The notes: generated by a model from the letters alone, not told the origin. DNA of 48,025 nucleotides from an uncultured Coriobacteriaceae bacterium (GCA_902797175.1 CADBRX010000066.1:1-48025); one strand, 5' to 3'; positions 34,560 through 43,571 are shown, counted from the first letter of the stretch. Made by a program: numbers and translations.

Positions 34560-35252
34560 CTACTCCTCCCTGGGCTCGGGCGCCTCGACGGGGCTCGCCA
34601 TGGGCACCGTGATCTCGGTCGGATGCTCGGCTGCCGCGGGCGCAAGGGGCTCATACGACGCCGGCTCATAGGCCGCGCTCTCGTATTGCGTCACCTCCAC
34701 GGGCTCGGCAACGTCCAGGTAGTCAGGCTTGGGATCGAGCGAGTCCGGCTCCACGAACTCGATCACGATGCGGTCGATGCTCTTGCCGCAGAGCGCCGCC
34801 AGCCCCTCCTCGAGCCGCGCGTGGAGACGCGCGCCCTCCTCCGTCACATTGATCGCATGGGCCGGGCGCACGCGCACAAACACGCGCACGTGGCCGCGAC
34901 GCTTGGCCACCACCGTGACGCGCTCGGCAAAGTAGTCGTGGTCCTCCTCGACGATGTGCGCCGCCTGAGACGAAATGGCAGCCGTGGTCACCGTGACCTC
35001 GTCGCCGCTCTGCTTGGTGACGACCACCGTCTTGGACTTGCTGGGGCTAAAGATGGCGCGGCCCAGCGTGATGAGCACGCCTAGGGCGGTCACGCCGAGG
35101 GCCACCTTGACCATGGTGGCATACCAGACGGTCGACATGAGGGCGGTGGCGCCGCGCGTCCAGGGGCCAAACCACGGCAGCGCGAGCGTGGTCAGTGCGA
35201 TGATGCCGGCAATTCCAAAAATGAACAGGCAGATGCGCTTGAAGGCATTCAT
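34560..35252 (-). CDS. amaP: AmaP-like alkaline shock response membrane anchor
   Basis: 230 aa from the ATG at 35252 (GGGGGCAAGG upstream). Two N-terminal helices (ICLFIFGIAGIIALTTLALPW; a second about 28-70) followed by an Asp23-like cytoplasmic domain (VTVVAKRRGHVRVFVRVRPA; LHARLEEGLAALCGKSIDR) and an acidic Pro-rich tail. AmaP anchors Asp23 to the membrane. First gene of the four-gene operon amaP-DUF2273-asp23-acyltransferase. Confidence 0.85.
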   Translation of the reverse strand: MNAFKRICLFIFGIAGIIALTTLALPWFGPWTRGATALMSTVWYATMVKVALGVTALGVLITLGRAIFSPSKSKTVVVTKQSGDEVTVTTAAISSQAAHIVEEDHDYFAERVTVVAKRRGHVRVFVRVRPAHAINVTEEGARLHARLEEGLAALCGKSIDRIVIEFVEPDSLDPKPDYLDVAEPVEVTQYESAAYEPASYEPLAPAAAEHPTEITVPMASPVEAPEPREE

Positions 35253-35374
35253 GTGCCTTGCCCCCTTTGACGTCGAGCGTGCGGTGCGGCCGCGAGGCCT
35301 GCGTCTAGGATAACGCTTCCTCAAAATGGGAATGCTCCCTTTTCTGTAGTTGGCCTCACTTTGGGCCCGCACCC

Positions 35375-35440
35375 AATACGAAAGGGCCCTAACGACACAA
35401 AAGGGTCCCACCCCTTTGTGCGGTTACCCCTTTGTGCGGT
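35375..35440. repeat. Degenerate palindromic repeat with a third terminal type (CGACACA/TGTGCGG)
   Basis: A complete 31-bp unit (35393-35423) has core GGGTCCCACCC but ends CGACACA and TGTGCGG. On one side is a truncated TGATACG-type piece (about 35375-35388, AATACGAAAGGG), on the other a 17-nt repeat of the unit's end (35424-35440). It sits in the gap between the divergent amaP and membrane-protein genes. Confidence 0.75.
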
Positions 35441-35521
35441 TTTGCACGTCCAGTCACTGCACCTGCCGTTTTGCTCCCTCAAGGTATAGAATATTCAGGT
35501 TGCACAATAAGGAGGAGACAC

Positions 35522-36709
35522 ATGGACGAGCAGTTTGGCGGCACGAGTCCCAAAATCGACTACCTATACCTGCCCGACAACGACCTTGATACAACCGGAA
35601 AGATCGAGGTCACGCAGGAGATTCCCGCAGTGAGCGACCTTGGGTCCACCGGGGAGTTCCTCCTTGCGGACGAGGACCTCATCACGCCCGTCGTTGCCTC
35701 TCCCATCCGCACCGACGGCACGGAGGCCGAGGTCTATGGCCTCGACATCCCCAAGCCCACCTATGACGGACGCCCCGCCATGGCGCGGCCCTCTTCGCCG
35801 CTGCCGCTTCCCACCTGGGCAATCGCCGCGCTGGTGGGTGGCCTCGTGGTCATCCTGCTGGGCACACTGGTCATTCCCCGCTGCACCGCCCCCAAGCAGA
35901 AGGAGACGCCCAAGCCCGCGGCCGTGGCCGTCGAGAAGGTCGAGCCCGAGGTCGAGCCGGCGCTTTCCGCAGACGACGTGAAGGCGCTTGTCGGCTCGCT
36001 TTCCTACGACGGCGCCGACGTCAAGGTCGCCACGGCCGACGTGGCGGTCGAGGTCAAGGACGGCCACGTCGTGGTCCTGCACACCCTCCAGTCGGTGGAC
36101 GGCGTTGACGCCGCAGGCCTGGTAAACGACTCGAGCCGCCGCGCGGTGGCGCTCGCCAGCGGCCTGACCAAGCAGCGCGTGGACGCCGCCAAGGACCAGG
36201 AGGGGACCGAATTCTCCAAGCTCACCTGGATCGTGCGCCTCTCGGACGGCAGCGTGCTGCTCGCCATTGACGAAGCTGGCGGCGAGCTGCGCAAGGCCGA
36301 GGGCACGTTTGGCCTGATCGCAGGCGCAAAGGGCTATGTCCTCTCCCCCGACCTGCTCGCCGCGCTTGGTGACGGTTCCGGACTGTCCGCGCAGGCAGGC
36401 GAAGCGCTCACCGGCATCAATGGGGACGCCATCTCCGCCACGGCAGCCTTCCCGCACGAGGAGCCCGAGCCCGAGGCCCAGCCCGAGGCCCAGCCCGAGG
36501 AGACGTACACCGAGGAATACACCGAGCCCGAGTACGTCGAGGAGACCTACTACGAGGAGACCACGTACGTCGAGCCCACCTACACAGAACCCGCTTACAC
36601 CGAGCCCGCGTATACCGAGCCTGTCGCCGAGGAGCCCACGTACGAGGCGCCCGCAGACGCCGGCGGATACGAGGAGTTCAGCTACCAGGGCGACGGCGAA
36701 GGCGAATAA
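35522..36709 (+). CDS. Single-pass membrane protein of unknown function with an acidic Tyr/Glu/Pro repeat tail
   Basis: 395 aa from the ATG at 35522 with AAGGAGGAG upstream. Residues 1-100 are acidic and cytoplasmic, one helix near 101-123 (TWAIAALVGGLVVILLGTLV), then a mixed alpha/beta domain of about 190 residues, and a tail of about 70 residues built on YTEPxY / YVEE repeats. No sortase motif. TATAGAAT at about 35487 may be a -10 box. I do not recognise the family. Its stop is 8 nt before repeat A3. Confidence 0.75.
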   Translation: MDEQFGGTSPKIDYLYLPDNDLDTTGKIEVTQEIPAVSDLGSTGEFLLADEDLITPVVASPIRTDGTEAEVYGLDIPKPTYDGRPAMARPSSPLPLPTWAIAALVGGLVVILLGTLVIPRCTAPKQKETPKPAAVAVEKVEPEVEPALSADDVKALVGSLSYDGADVKVATADVAVEVKDGHVVVLHTLQSVDGVDAAGLVNDSSRRAVALASGLTKQRVDAAKDQEGTEFSKLTWIVRLSDGSVLLAIDEAGGELRKAEGTFGLIAGAKGYVLSPDLLAALGDGSGLSAQAGEALTGINGDAISATAAFPHEEPEPEAQPEAQPEETYTEEYTEPEYVEETYYEETTYVEPTYTEPAYTEPAYTEPVAEEPTYEAPADAGGYEEFSYQGDGEGE

Positions 36710-36717
36710 CCTCCGCC

Positions 36718-36781
36718 GACTCAAAGGGGTGGGACCCTTGTGAGTCATTTTGACTCACAAGGGTCCCACCCCTTTGAGTCA
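36718..36781. repeat. Paired 31-bp palindromic repeat, TGACTCA type (copy A3)
   Basis: Units 36718-36747 (first base lost) and 36751-36781 around TTT, same orientation of halves as copy A2. It separates the unknown membrane protein gene from the CAP surface-protein gene on the same strand. Confidence 0.9.
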
Positions 36782-36792
36782 GGCATGTTCGC

Positions 36793-36865
36793 TATACTAG
36801 TGGCATTTCGTGCAGCTTCGAGTTCAGGGCGGAGGTAGCCACCGCCCCCGGGCGTGGCGCAGACT
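36793..36865 (+). promoter_or_regulatory. Leader of the CAP surface-protein gene: -10 box and GC hairpin over the only Shine-Dalgarno-like sequence
   Basis: TATACT at 36793-36798 is a good -10. GGGCGG (36827-36832) can pair with CCGCCC (36842-36847), placing the only strong SD-like GGAGGT (36831-36836) in the stem and loop. That site is 17 nt from the GTG at 36854 and 29 nt from the ATG at 36866, too far for ordinary initiation. This suggests structured or regulated translation; evidence is positional only. Confidence 0.4.
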
Positions 36866-39800
36866 ATGGCTCTCACGAACAAAGAACAGCAGCTGAAACG
36901 TAGCCTTCCCTATACAAAGACCGCTGGGTCGCTCGTCCGGAGCGGCGTCGCGACGCTTTTGTCGGCAACGCTCGTGGCTGGCACCGTCCTTCCCTCGACC
37001 GCGCTCGCGGTGGAGGGCAAGCAGACCGCCTCGGGGCAGACGGCCAGCCAACAGGCAAAGAGCAGCCAGCTCGCGGAGCTCAAGGCGTCGCTCGACGCCG
37101 CGCGCACCAAGCTGGACGCCGCAAAGAAGGAGGTCGACGCCAAGAAGCCCGCGGTCACGGCGGCAGAGGACGCCTACGCCAAGGCAAAGGACGCCGCCGC
37201 CACGGCAACCGCCAAGGCCGACGAGGCAAAGAAGCTCGCCCTCGACAAGCTGGCCGAATACCAGCAGAAGGCTCAGGCAGCCGCCGATGCCGCGGCAAAC
37301 ACCGCCAAGGACGGCCAAGCCGCAGCAGAGGCTGCCCAGACCGCTGCAGACGAGGCAGCCACCAAGCAGAAGGACGCGCAGGCGGCCCTCGCCACGGCAA
37401 GGGAGACTGCGGATGCCGCCGCCAAGGCAGCCACCGACGCCGATGCCACCGACAAGAAGATCGCCACCGCCAAGGACGAGGCCGACGCAGCCGCCAAGGC
37501 CCTCGCGGACGCGCAGGCCGCGGCCGAAGCCGCCCAGGCAGAGGCCCAGAAGGCGACCGATGCCGCAACGGCGGCGCAGGCAACGCGCGACCAGGCGGTC
37601 TCTGACCTCGCCACCGCAGAGTACGAGCTCACCGAGGCCGAAGGTGCCGTAAGCGCCGCGCAGGACGCGCTCGACCAGGCCCAGGAGGCCTATGACGCGC
37701 GCGTCGCCGAGCAGACGCCCGAGAACATCGCCGCCGCAAAGGCCGCCCTCGATGACGCCCAGGCAGCCCTCGCAGCCGCGCAGGACGCCCAGAAGGCTGC
37801 CGAGCAGGACCTCGCCGACAAGCAGGCAGCCCAGAAAGCCGCCGAGGAGGCCCTCTCCCCCGTCCAGCAGGAGCTCAGCGCAAAGCAGGAGGCCAAGGCG
37901 GCAGCAGATGCGGTCGCAGCCGACGCCCAGGCGGCCCTTGCCACCGCGCAGGAAGCCCTCAACGCGCAGCAGGAAGCCGTGAACGCGGCGCAGGCAGCGC
38001 TCGACCAGGTCGGCGCCGACATCGCTGCTGCCAAGCAGGCGCTTTCCGACGCGCAGCAGACCGTCGCCAATGCCGAGCAGGCAAAAGCTGACGCCGACGC
38101 CAAGGTCACCGCAGCGCAGGCCGCCGTCGACGAGGCCCAGGCAGCCTACGACGCCGTCGCCGCCCGCGCCGGCGCGGGCTCGGTCGCCTTCTTTGAGAAT
38201 CAGGGCGCCTCGGGCGTGGCAAAGTTCTTCAACGGCAACTCGGCCTACCAGGCCGTGACCTCCATGGGCGCCGCTGGCGACGCCACGAGCATCGACAACA
38301 TGCTTGCCGCGCTGGATTACATCGACTACTGCAACGGCATCCGCAAGAAGCTGGGGCTCAAGGAACTCACCGTCACGCATCAGCTCATGGCCGAGGCTCA
38401 GGGCCGGCTCAACCAGAGTGCAGGCAAGACCGAGCACGCTGCCGCCACGTCTGGAGAGACCAACGAAGGCGAAAACCTCGCATGGGGCCACAAGACGCCC
38501 AAAAGCGCATATGAAAGCAGCAACGGAAGCTGGTACACAAAAGAGAAGGCGGCCTTTGATGCTGCCGTCAAGAGCGGCAACTACCCTGGCATCGAGGTCT
38601 GGGGCGACTACACCAAGCCGTCCAGCTTCAACTCCTATAAGGTTTTTGAGACCTACCCCGACCTTTACCAGAAGGTTGGCCACTACCTCAACGTGGTGGA
38701 TCCAACGTTTTCCACCACGGGCTTTGCGGTCAACACCTCGAGCAAAGCATTGCATGGCATAGCGCTCGGCCAGACCTTCGGCACCGGCAAGGGCACGTCC
38801 GTCGCCGACTACCGAAAGGCACTCAAGGCCTACTGCGACACCTCCGCCGCACAGAAGAAGCTAGACGACGCCAAGGCCGCCCTTGCGACCGCACAATCTG
38901 ACGCCCAGGCAACGGTTGATGCCATCGAGGCAGCAAAGGCAGCAATTCCGCAGGCGGAGGAGACCCTCAAGGCCGCCGAGGACTCCCGCCCCGCGGCAGA
39001 GCAGGCGCTTGCGGACGCTCAGGCTGGTCTTGCTGATCCGCAGGCCGCCGTGAATACCGCTCAGGCTGAGGCAGATACTGCCCAGGCAGCGGTTGCCGCA
39101 GCGCAGACAGAGGTCGACACTGCCCAGGCAGCCGTGGACGAGAAGCAGGCAGCTGTCGACGCCGCCAAGGCAGACGTGATCGCAGCCGAAGAAGCCGCCA
39201 CCGCTGCTGCCAGCGCCACGAACGACGCGCAGGCAGCAGCAGACGAAAAGCAGGCCACCTACGACGCGTTGACCAGCACAGAAGACACCGAGCGCCTCCG
39301 TAAGGAGGTTGACCAGGCAAAGACCGCGCTCGAGGACGCAAAGAAGGCGCAGGCCACGGCCACGCAGGCAAAGGCGGATGCCCAGGACGCGGCCAACGCA
39401 GCCGAGGCAGCCCTCACTGAGGCCCAGGCGGCCCGCGACAAGGCCACGTCCGCACAGGCAGACGCCGACGCCACGGTGACCGCCGCGCAGGCAAAGGCAG
39501 ACGAGGCCCAGAAGGCCCACGACGACCTCAAGGCCCTGGCCGACGCCGCAACGGAAGCGCAGGCCGCCCTCGACGCCGCCCAGAAGGCCGCAGACGAGGC
39601 GACCACCGCAAAGGAGGCCGCCGACAAGGCCCTGACCACCGCAAAGGATGACGCGGCCTACGCGCAGGCAGCCAGCGATGATACCCAGGCCTACCTCAAG
39701 CAGGCCCAGACCTACGTGGCCGACACCTGCCTTGCCCAGGGCTTCGTAGAGAAGGACGCCGCCCAGACGAACCTCACCCCGCAGGCCGAAGCCGACGCGA

Positions 39801-40201
39801 CCGCCCGCGCCAAGACCGATGCCGCAGCGCTCAACCCCTACTTTGAGCAGGCACTTTCCGCGCAGACAGAGGCCGATGCGGCCGAGAAGGCACGCGCCAA
39901 GGAAAACGACAACCGCACCGCCGTCGTGGACGACTACAACGCCTCCGTGCGCACGTACAACGCCGCGCTCAAGGACTACCAGGCAGCCAAGGCGCTCTAC
40001 GACGCCGCGTCCTCGCACACCACCAACCCCGAAAGCGGAACCAAGACCGCCAGCAACGCGGTAAAGGAGGACGGCCGCAAGAAGCTCCCGCAGACCGGAG
40101 ACACCGTGGTCGCAGCTGCGCCGGTGGCTGGCGCCGGCATCCTGGCCCTACTCGCTGGGCTGTTTGCCAAAAAGAAGCAACGACAAGACGCGCAGGCATA
40201 G
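36854..40201 (+). CDS. LPXTG-anchored surface protein: Ala-rich coiled-coil interrupted by a CAP/SCP domain
   Basis: 1115 aa from GTG 36854 (or 1111 from ATG 36866; no start has a well-placed ribosome site). A signal peptide (SGVATLLSATLVAGTVLP, cleavage near ALA) is followed by about 390 residues of Ala/Lys/Glu/Gln heptads. A CAP/SCP-like domain (about 440-660) has LTVTHQLMAEAQGRLNQ, KTEHAAATSGETNEGENLAW and KVGHYLNVVDP. A second coiled-coil (about 660-1050) leads to the sorting signal LPQTGD (about 1078), a hydrophobic stretch and KKKQRQDAQA. A sortase should link it to peptidoglycan, with the CAP domain held mid-rod. Likely an adhesin or host-interaction protein. A terminator follows. Confidence 0.9.
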   Translation: MAQTMALTNKEQQLKRSLPYTKTAGSLVRSGVATLLSATLVAGTVLPSTALAVEGKQTASGQTASQQAKSSQLAELKASLDAARTKLDAAKKEVDAKKPAVTAAEDAYAKAKDAAATATAKADEAKKLALDKLAEYQQKAQAAADAAANTAKDGQAAAEAAQTAADEAATKQKDAQAALATARETADAAAKAATDADATDKKIATAKDEADAAAKALADAQAAAEAAQAEAQKATDAATAAQATRDQAVSDLATAEYELTEAEGAVSAAQDALDQAQEAYDARVAEQTPENIAAAKAALDDAQAALAAAQDAQKAAEQDLADKQAAQKAAEEALSPVQQELSAKQEAKAAADAVAADAQAALATAQEALNAQQEAVNAAQAALDQVGADIAAAKQALSDAQQTVANAEQAKADADAKVTAAQAAVDEAQAAYDAVAARAGAGSVAFFENQGASGVAKFFNGNSAYQAVTSMGAAGDATSIDNMLAALDYIDYCNGIRKKLGLKELTVTHQLMAEAQGRLNQSAGKTEHAAATSGETNEGENLAWGHKTPKSAYESSNGSWYTKEKAAFDAAVKSGNYPGIEVWGDYTKPSSFNSYKVFETYPDLYQKVGHYLNVVDPTFSTTGFAVNTSSKALHGIALGQTFGTGKGTSVADYRKALKAYCDTSAAQKKLDDAKAALATAQSDAQATVDAIEAAKAAIPQAEETLKAAEDSRPAAEQALADAQAGLADPQAAVNTAQAEADTAQAAVAAAQTEVDTAQAAVDEKQAAVDAAKADVIAAEEAATAAASATNDAQAAADEKQATYDALTSTEDTERLRKEVDQAKTALEDAKKAQATATQAKADAQDAANAAEAALTEAQAARDKATSAQADADATVTAAQAKADEAQKAHDDLKALADAATEAQAALDAAQKAADEATTAKEAADKALTTAKDDAAYAQAASDDTQAYLKQAQTYVADTCLAQGFVEKDAAQTNLTPQAEADATARAKTDAAALNPYFEQALSAQTEADAAEKARAKENDNRTAVVDDYNASVRTYNAALKDYQAAKALYDAASSHTTNPESGTKTASNAVKEDGRKKLPQTGDTVVAAAPVAGAGILALLAGLFAKKKQRQDAQA

Positions 40202-40211
40202 CGTACAATAG

Positions 40212-40240
40212 CCGGGAGGCCTCGCAAGGGCCTCCCGGTT
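40212..40240 (+). terminator. Rho-independent terminator after the CAP surface-protein gene
   Basis: CCGGGAGGCC (40212-40221) pairs with GGCCTCCCGG (40229-40238), followed by a short TTTG. 10 nt after the stop codon and 32 nt before the next start. Confidence 0.75.
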
Positions 40241-40271
40241 TGCCATGAACAGATTTGAAACGGAGCACACC

Positions 40272-41432
40272 ATGGCGCGTCACTTCAAGAGCGACGACAC
40301 TACCTCGGCATCGCGCAAGCCCGCGCGCGAGATGCGGCTTTCGGAGGGGACCGAGTCCATCCGCGTCCTGACAGCAAAAGACGTCCGCCCCGAATGGGAA
40401 GAGAAGGACCACAGCGGCCTGCGCACCTTCCTGGGCGCGCTCGTGGGCGTGCTGGCACTTCTCGCCATGGCGCTTGCCGTGCTGGGCTTTGTGCTCAACG
40501 GGTCCATCTCGCTCAGGGGCAACGACAAGACCGCCAAGCAGAGCCTGGCCCAGGCAACGGAGGGCGAGCCCTTCTACATGCTCATCGTGGGCACGGACTC
40601 GCGCGAGGACGACTACACCGGCAGAAACGACGCGCTCATCCTCACGCGCGTCGACCCCGCCGAGGCAAAGATCACGCTCGTCTCGATTCCGCGCGACACC
40701 ATGGTCTACGTCGGCGGGACCGAGTCGGTGGAGAAAATCAGCGCAGCGTACGCCTACTATGGTGCGACCTCAACGATCGAGACGGTGTCTGCGTTTACCG
40801 GCGTGCCCATCAGCCACATCATGAAGGTGAACTTTGCCGGACTCGAGCGCGTGGTGGACCAGATGGGTGGCCTGACGATTGACGTGCCGGCATCGGCCGA
40901 GGTGGGCAATGGCAGCGTGACCCTCGAGGCAGGCGTGCAGGAGCTGGACAGCGATACCGCGCTGGGCTACCTGCGGGAGGGCAACGTGACCTCGGTCAGC
41001 GACCTGGCAACCGCGCAGATGCAGCGGCTCGTGGTCTCGGCCCTCATCAAGCAGGTCATGGCCACTCCCCCGTCGCAGCTGCCTCAGCTGGTCACCGCGC
41101 TGGCGGGGAGCGTCTCAACCGATCTTTCCCTGCCTGACCTGGCCAAGCTAGCGCTGCAGTTCCGCGGTAAGGAGCTGACCATCTACACGGGGATCACGCC
41201 GAGCTACACCTTTACGCAGGACGGCTTTAGCCACGTGGGGACCATGTTTGACGAGTGGCGCGACGAGATGAAGCGCGTCGACGCTGGGCTTGACCCGCTT
41301 GACGCCGAGGCGACGATCCCCGAGCCGCAGGCGTCTGACGAGAACCTGGGCGCCGCCAACAACTGCGCCGCCCCGCAGGACTACAAGGAGCTTGCCGCGC
41401 AGGCGCTGGCAGGAGCAGGCGCTGAACAGTAG
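40272..41432 (+). CDS. LytR-CpsA-Psr (LCP) family cell-wall glycopolymer ligase
   Basis: 386 aa from the ATG at 40272 (CGGAG 8 nt upstream; an earlier ATG at 40245 lies just past the terminator). A short cytoplasmic region and one helix (about 50-75) are followed by the LCP domain: MLIVGTDSREDD, GRNDALILTRVDP, SIPRDTMVYV and a region near VNFAGLERVVDQMGG, with the Arg/Asp residues that bind pyrophosphate. LCP proteins attach teichoic-acid-like or capsular polymers to peptidoglycan. The C-terminal 80 residues, ending EPQASDENLGAA, recur in the remnant at 41759. Confidence 0.9.
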   Translation: MARHFKSDDTTSASRKPAREMRLSEGTESIRVLTAKDVRPEWEEKDHSGLRTFLGALVGVLALLAMALAVLGFVLNGSISLRGNDKTAKQSLAQATEGEPFYMLIVGTDSREDDYTGRNDALILTRVDPAEAKITLVSIPRDTMVYVGGTESVEKISAAYAYYGATSTIETVSAFTGVPISHIMKVNFAGLERVVDQMGGLTIDVPASAEVGNGSVTLEAGVQELDSDTALGYLREGNVTSVSDLATAQMQRLVVSALIKQVMATPPSQLPQLVTALAGSVSTDLSLPDLAKLALQFRGKELTIYTGITPSYTFTQDGFSHVGTMFDEWRDEMKRVDAGLDPLDAEATIPEPQASDENLGAANNCAAPQDYKELAAQALAGAGAEQ

Positions 41433-41758
41433 CCGCGGAACGGGCAATGCCGTTGGGTGTTCCAGCCACGCGAATGTTAACCGCCAAGCAGCACGGAAAA
41501 CGGCCAGTCCAAGCCACGTCAACCGACGGATGGCACGGATAACGTCCCGAATCGAGGGGATATCCATGCCGTTCTTCGGTCGACACAAGCATGCGGTCAG
41601 CTATCCATGCCACTTGACGGTCAACCACTAAAGGGCAAGGGCCGTCAAAGACCCAGAGCCCCCCTCACTTCCCCACGCCCGCGCAATGTTCCTCACCCAC
41701 GCCCTCGCCACCTCGTCAGCGATCCCACATGCCGGAGAAGTAGCTGCTCGCGCTACAA
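41433..41758. other. Gene-free gap holding repeat E2
   Basis: No convincing gene. It contains one copy of the 107-bp repeat (41476-41582), a further degenerate inverted piece around 41595-41627 (GCGGTCAGCTATCCATGCC), and a T/C-poor stretch up to the LCP remnant. I see no promoter or terminator that I can support. Confidence 0.6.
41476..41582. repeat. 107-bp dispersed repeat, copy E2 (GGCATGGATAA family)
   Basis: Aligns along its length with 43688-43793 (GTTAACCGCC...TTCGGTCGA versus GTTGACCGCT...GTCGGTC). Its right half is an imperfect inverted repeat (ACCGACGGATGGCACGGATAA and ATATCCATGCCGTTCTTCGGT). More decayed than the other copy. Confidence 0.75.
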
Positions 41759-42205
41759 ATGACCAACGAGATAGAAGCGCCCGCCACCTTCAAGCCCGCA
41801 GCCCACATTGCAACCACCGACGAAGTGCGCGAAATCTCTGCCCAAGACCCACTGCAGGCCATCTTGACAGGCCATTTCAACGACTACAACGTACCTGACC
41901 TCGTCAGCCTTGCGCTCAAGTTCCAGGGGAAGGACCCGATCATCTACTCCGCCGTCTGCCCGAGCTATGGCTACTGGGAGGGCGACGTCAGCTACGCCGG
42001 CACCATGTACAAGGAGTGGCAGGCCATGATGAAGCGCGTGGATGCCGGCCTTGACCCCAACGACGAGTCGGCGGCAATCCCGGAGCCGCAGGCCTCGAGC
42101 ACGAAGCCCGGCGCGGCAAGCAACTCTGCCTCTCCGCGCAACTATGAGGAGTATCTCGCGCAGGCCAGTCCCATGACCACCGAGGATGTGGCCGCTGCGG
42201 AGTAA
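41759..42205 (+). pseudogene. Remnant of a duplicated LCP gene: C-terminal segment only
   Basis: A 148-codon frame whose residues from about 43 on match the LCP C-terminus just upstream: VPDLVSLALKFQGKD against LPDLAKLALQFRGKE, and MMKRVDAGLDP plus IPEPQAS. No membrane helix, no catalytic LCP domain. The first 40 residues do not match and the ATG lacks a ribosome site. It looks like the surviving 3' end of a tandem LCP duplicate. It ends in PMTTEDVAAAE, a tail copied again near 45415. It could still encode a small protein, but no function is evident. Confidence 0.7.
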
Positions 42206-42283
42206 GGACGGCTACCATAGCGCCCAATCAGACAAAAAGACACCCCAAAAGGTCGGGTTCGGTAGAGAAGATTCCTCTTCCAG

Positions 42284-43522
42284 CTATCCTCTGAGCCCAA
42301 GCTCAGCTGCAGCAGGTTCGGCAAGCTTGAACCGCAGCGGCCTTCTGCTCGCCGCGACAACGATGCCCTTCTCTTCCAAGCTCTTCGTGTAGACTCGCGA
42401 TTGCTGCGTGCTAAGCCGGATATATTCAGCAACTTCCTGCTGGGGAGCCTCTGGAAACGCGGCAAATAGGTCAAGCTGCGCAAGCATGTAGACAATGCCC
42501 AGCTCCTTCTCTGAGAGACCTCTTACCTCTCCAAAACGGGGCAAGTCCTCGTTTATCTGTTCGAGCCTCTTGGCCTTCTCCGAGAGGCCTGAATCTAATT
42601 CACTTTGAGCAATCCTCACGTTTTCCAGCATGTTCATCACGAAATGAGTCAGCTCTCCATGATTAAGCGGATGCTCAGCCTCCCTGAAGGACCGATAGTA
42701 AGCATCGCGATTTGCAGCAATCACACGTGAGAGCGACAAGGACGTTAGGATCGATAGGGGGCTGCTCAAGTACAGTGCCAGCAGATACCTGCCCGTTCTT
42801 CCATTTCCGTCATAGAACGGATGGACGTACTCAAAGATAAAGTGACTCACGATTGAGCTAAACGTTTCCGGCATCTCTTCTGAGCCTGCTACAGCAAGCA
42901 TTTTCTCTATTCCAGATACGATCTCTCTTTCTGGATAGAGCCCTTCGTGCACAACCCTGCTTCCCGGCCCAATAATGTCAACCTTGTCCTTTCTAAACAG
43001 CTTTCCATCGGGACGATCAGTCACGTCAAGAGGCTCACCGTCCATGACGCTGTCATAGATGAGCCGAATGTCCTCAGGTTTAAGCGGCTTCGGCTGCTGC
43101 TGATCGGTCAGGCCGATATAGAGCTTTGCCAGCTCTCTAAACCTCTTCTGCTGTAACGGGTCTTTTACCGGGCTGTCGGACTGAAGCAACTCGTTGATCT
43201 GCCTTCTTGTGCTGTATACACCCTCCAGCTCGTTGGTGCTGACCACCTCGTCAACAACGAGACCGCGGATCATCGCCCATTGCGCGATAGGGGGAAGCTC
43301 CCTCAGCTGCGTAGTTATTCGCCTTTCGTGTCTTAGCACTTGCTCATTCAACAGCGATAGCTCCCTAGGCACAGCCAAAAACAGCTCTCCTGCTGGGGTA
43401 TCCATTCCCGTGCGAAAGGTTGACTCGGCCTCGATGCGCTGCCTTGCCAGCGTATCGGCATTCGAATACCTTTCTGTCGAAGCGTCTTTATAGAAGAGAG
43501 TGCGCAGAGACTCGTACGCCAT
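42284..43522 (-). CDS. Fic-family AMP-transferase with a C-terminal winged-helix domain
   Basis: 412 aa from the ATG at 43522 (AAGGAC upstream; ATG at 43552 possible). Class II architecture: an N-terminal inhibitory helix with the STNELEG motif near residue 100, the Fic domain with the complete catalytic loop HPFYDGNGRTGR, and a C-terminal winged-helix module (QQEVAEYIRLSTQQSRVYTK, ending RPLRFKLAEP). The family transfers AMP from ATP to target hydroxyls; the DNA-binding tail suggests autoregulation at the 18-bp palindrome directly upstream. Codon use is clearly AT-richer than neighbouring genes, pointing to acquisition. Confidence 0.88.
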   Translation of the reverse strand: MAYESLRTLFYKDASTERYSNADTLARQRIEAESTFRTGMDTPAGELFLAVPRELSLLNEQVLRHERRITTQLRELPPIAQWAMIRGLVVDEVVSTNELEGVYSTRRQINELLQSDSPVKDPLQQKRFRELAKLYIGLTDQQQPKPLKPEDIRLIYDSVMDGEPLDVTDRPDGKLFRKDKVDIIGPGSRVVHEGLYPEREIVSGIEKMLAVAGSEEMPETFSSIVSHFIFEYVHPFYDGNGRTGRYLLALYLSSPLSILTSLSLSRVIAANRDAYYRSFREAEHPLNHGELTHFVMNMLENVRIAQSELDSGLSEKAKRLEQINEDLPRFGEVRGLSEKELGIVYMLAQLDLFAAFPEAPQQEVAEYIRLSTQQSRVYTKSLEEKGIVVAASRRPLRFKLAEPAAAELGLRG

Positions 43523-43571
43523 CTGCCGACGTCCTTTCTTTCGTGCTTTCATAAATAAGGAGCCTTGAATG

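Noticed and set aside
36821..36853. Riboswitch or small stable RNA before the CAP surface-protein gene
   Set aside because: Only a short GC hairpin is visible; it matches no riboswitch or SRP/tmRNA pattern that I know. Kept only as a possible translational control element.
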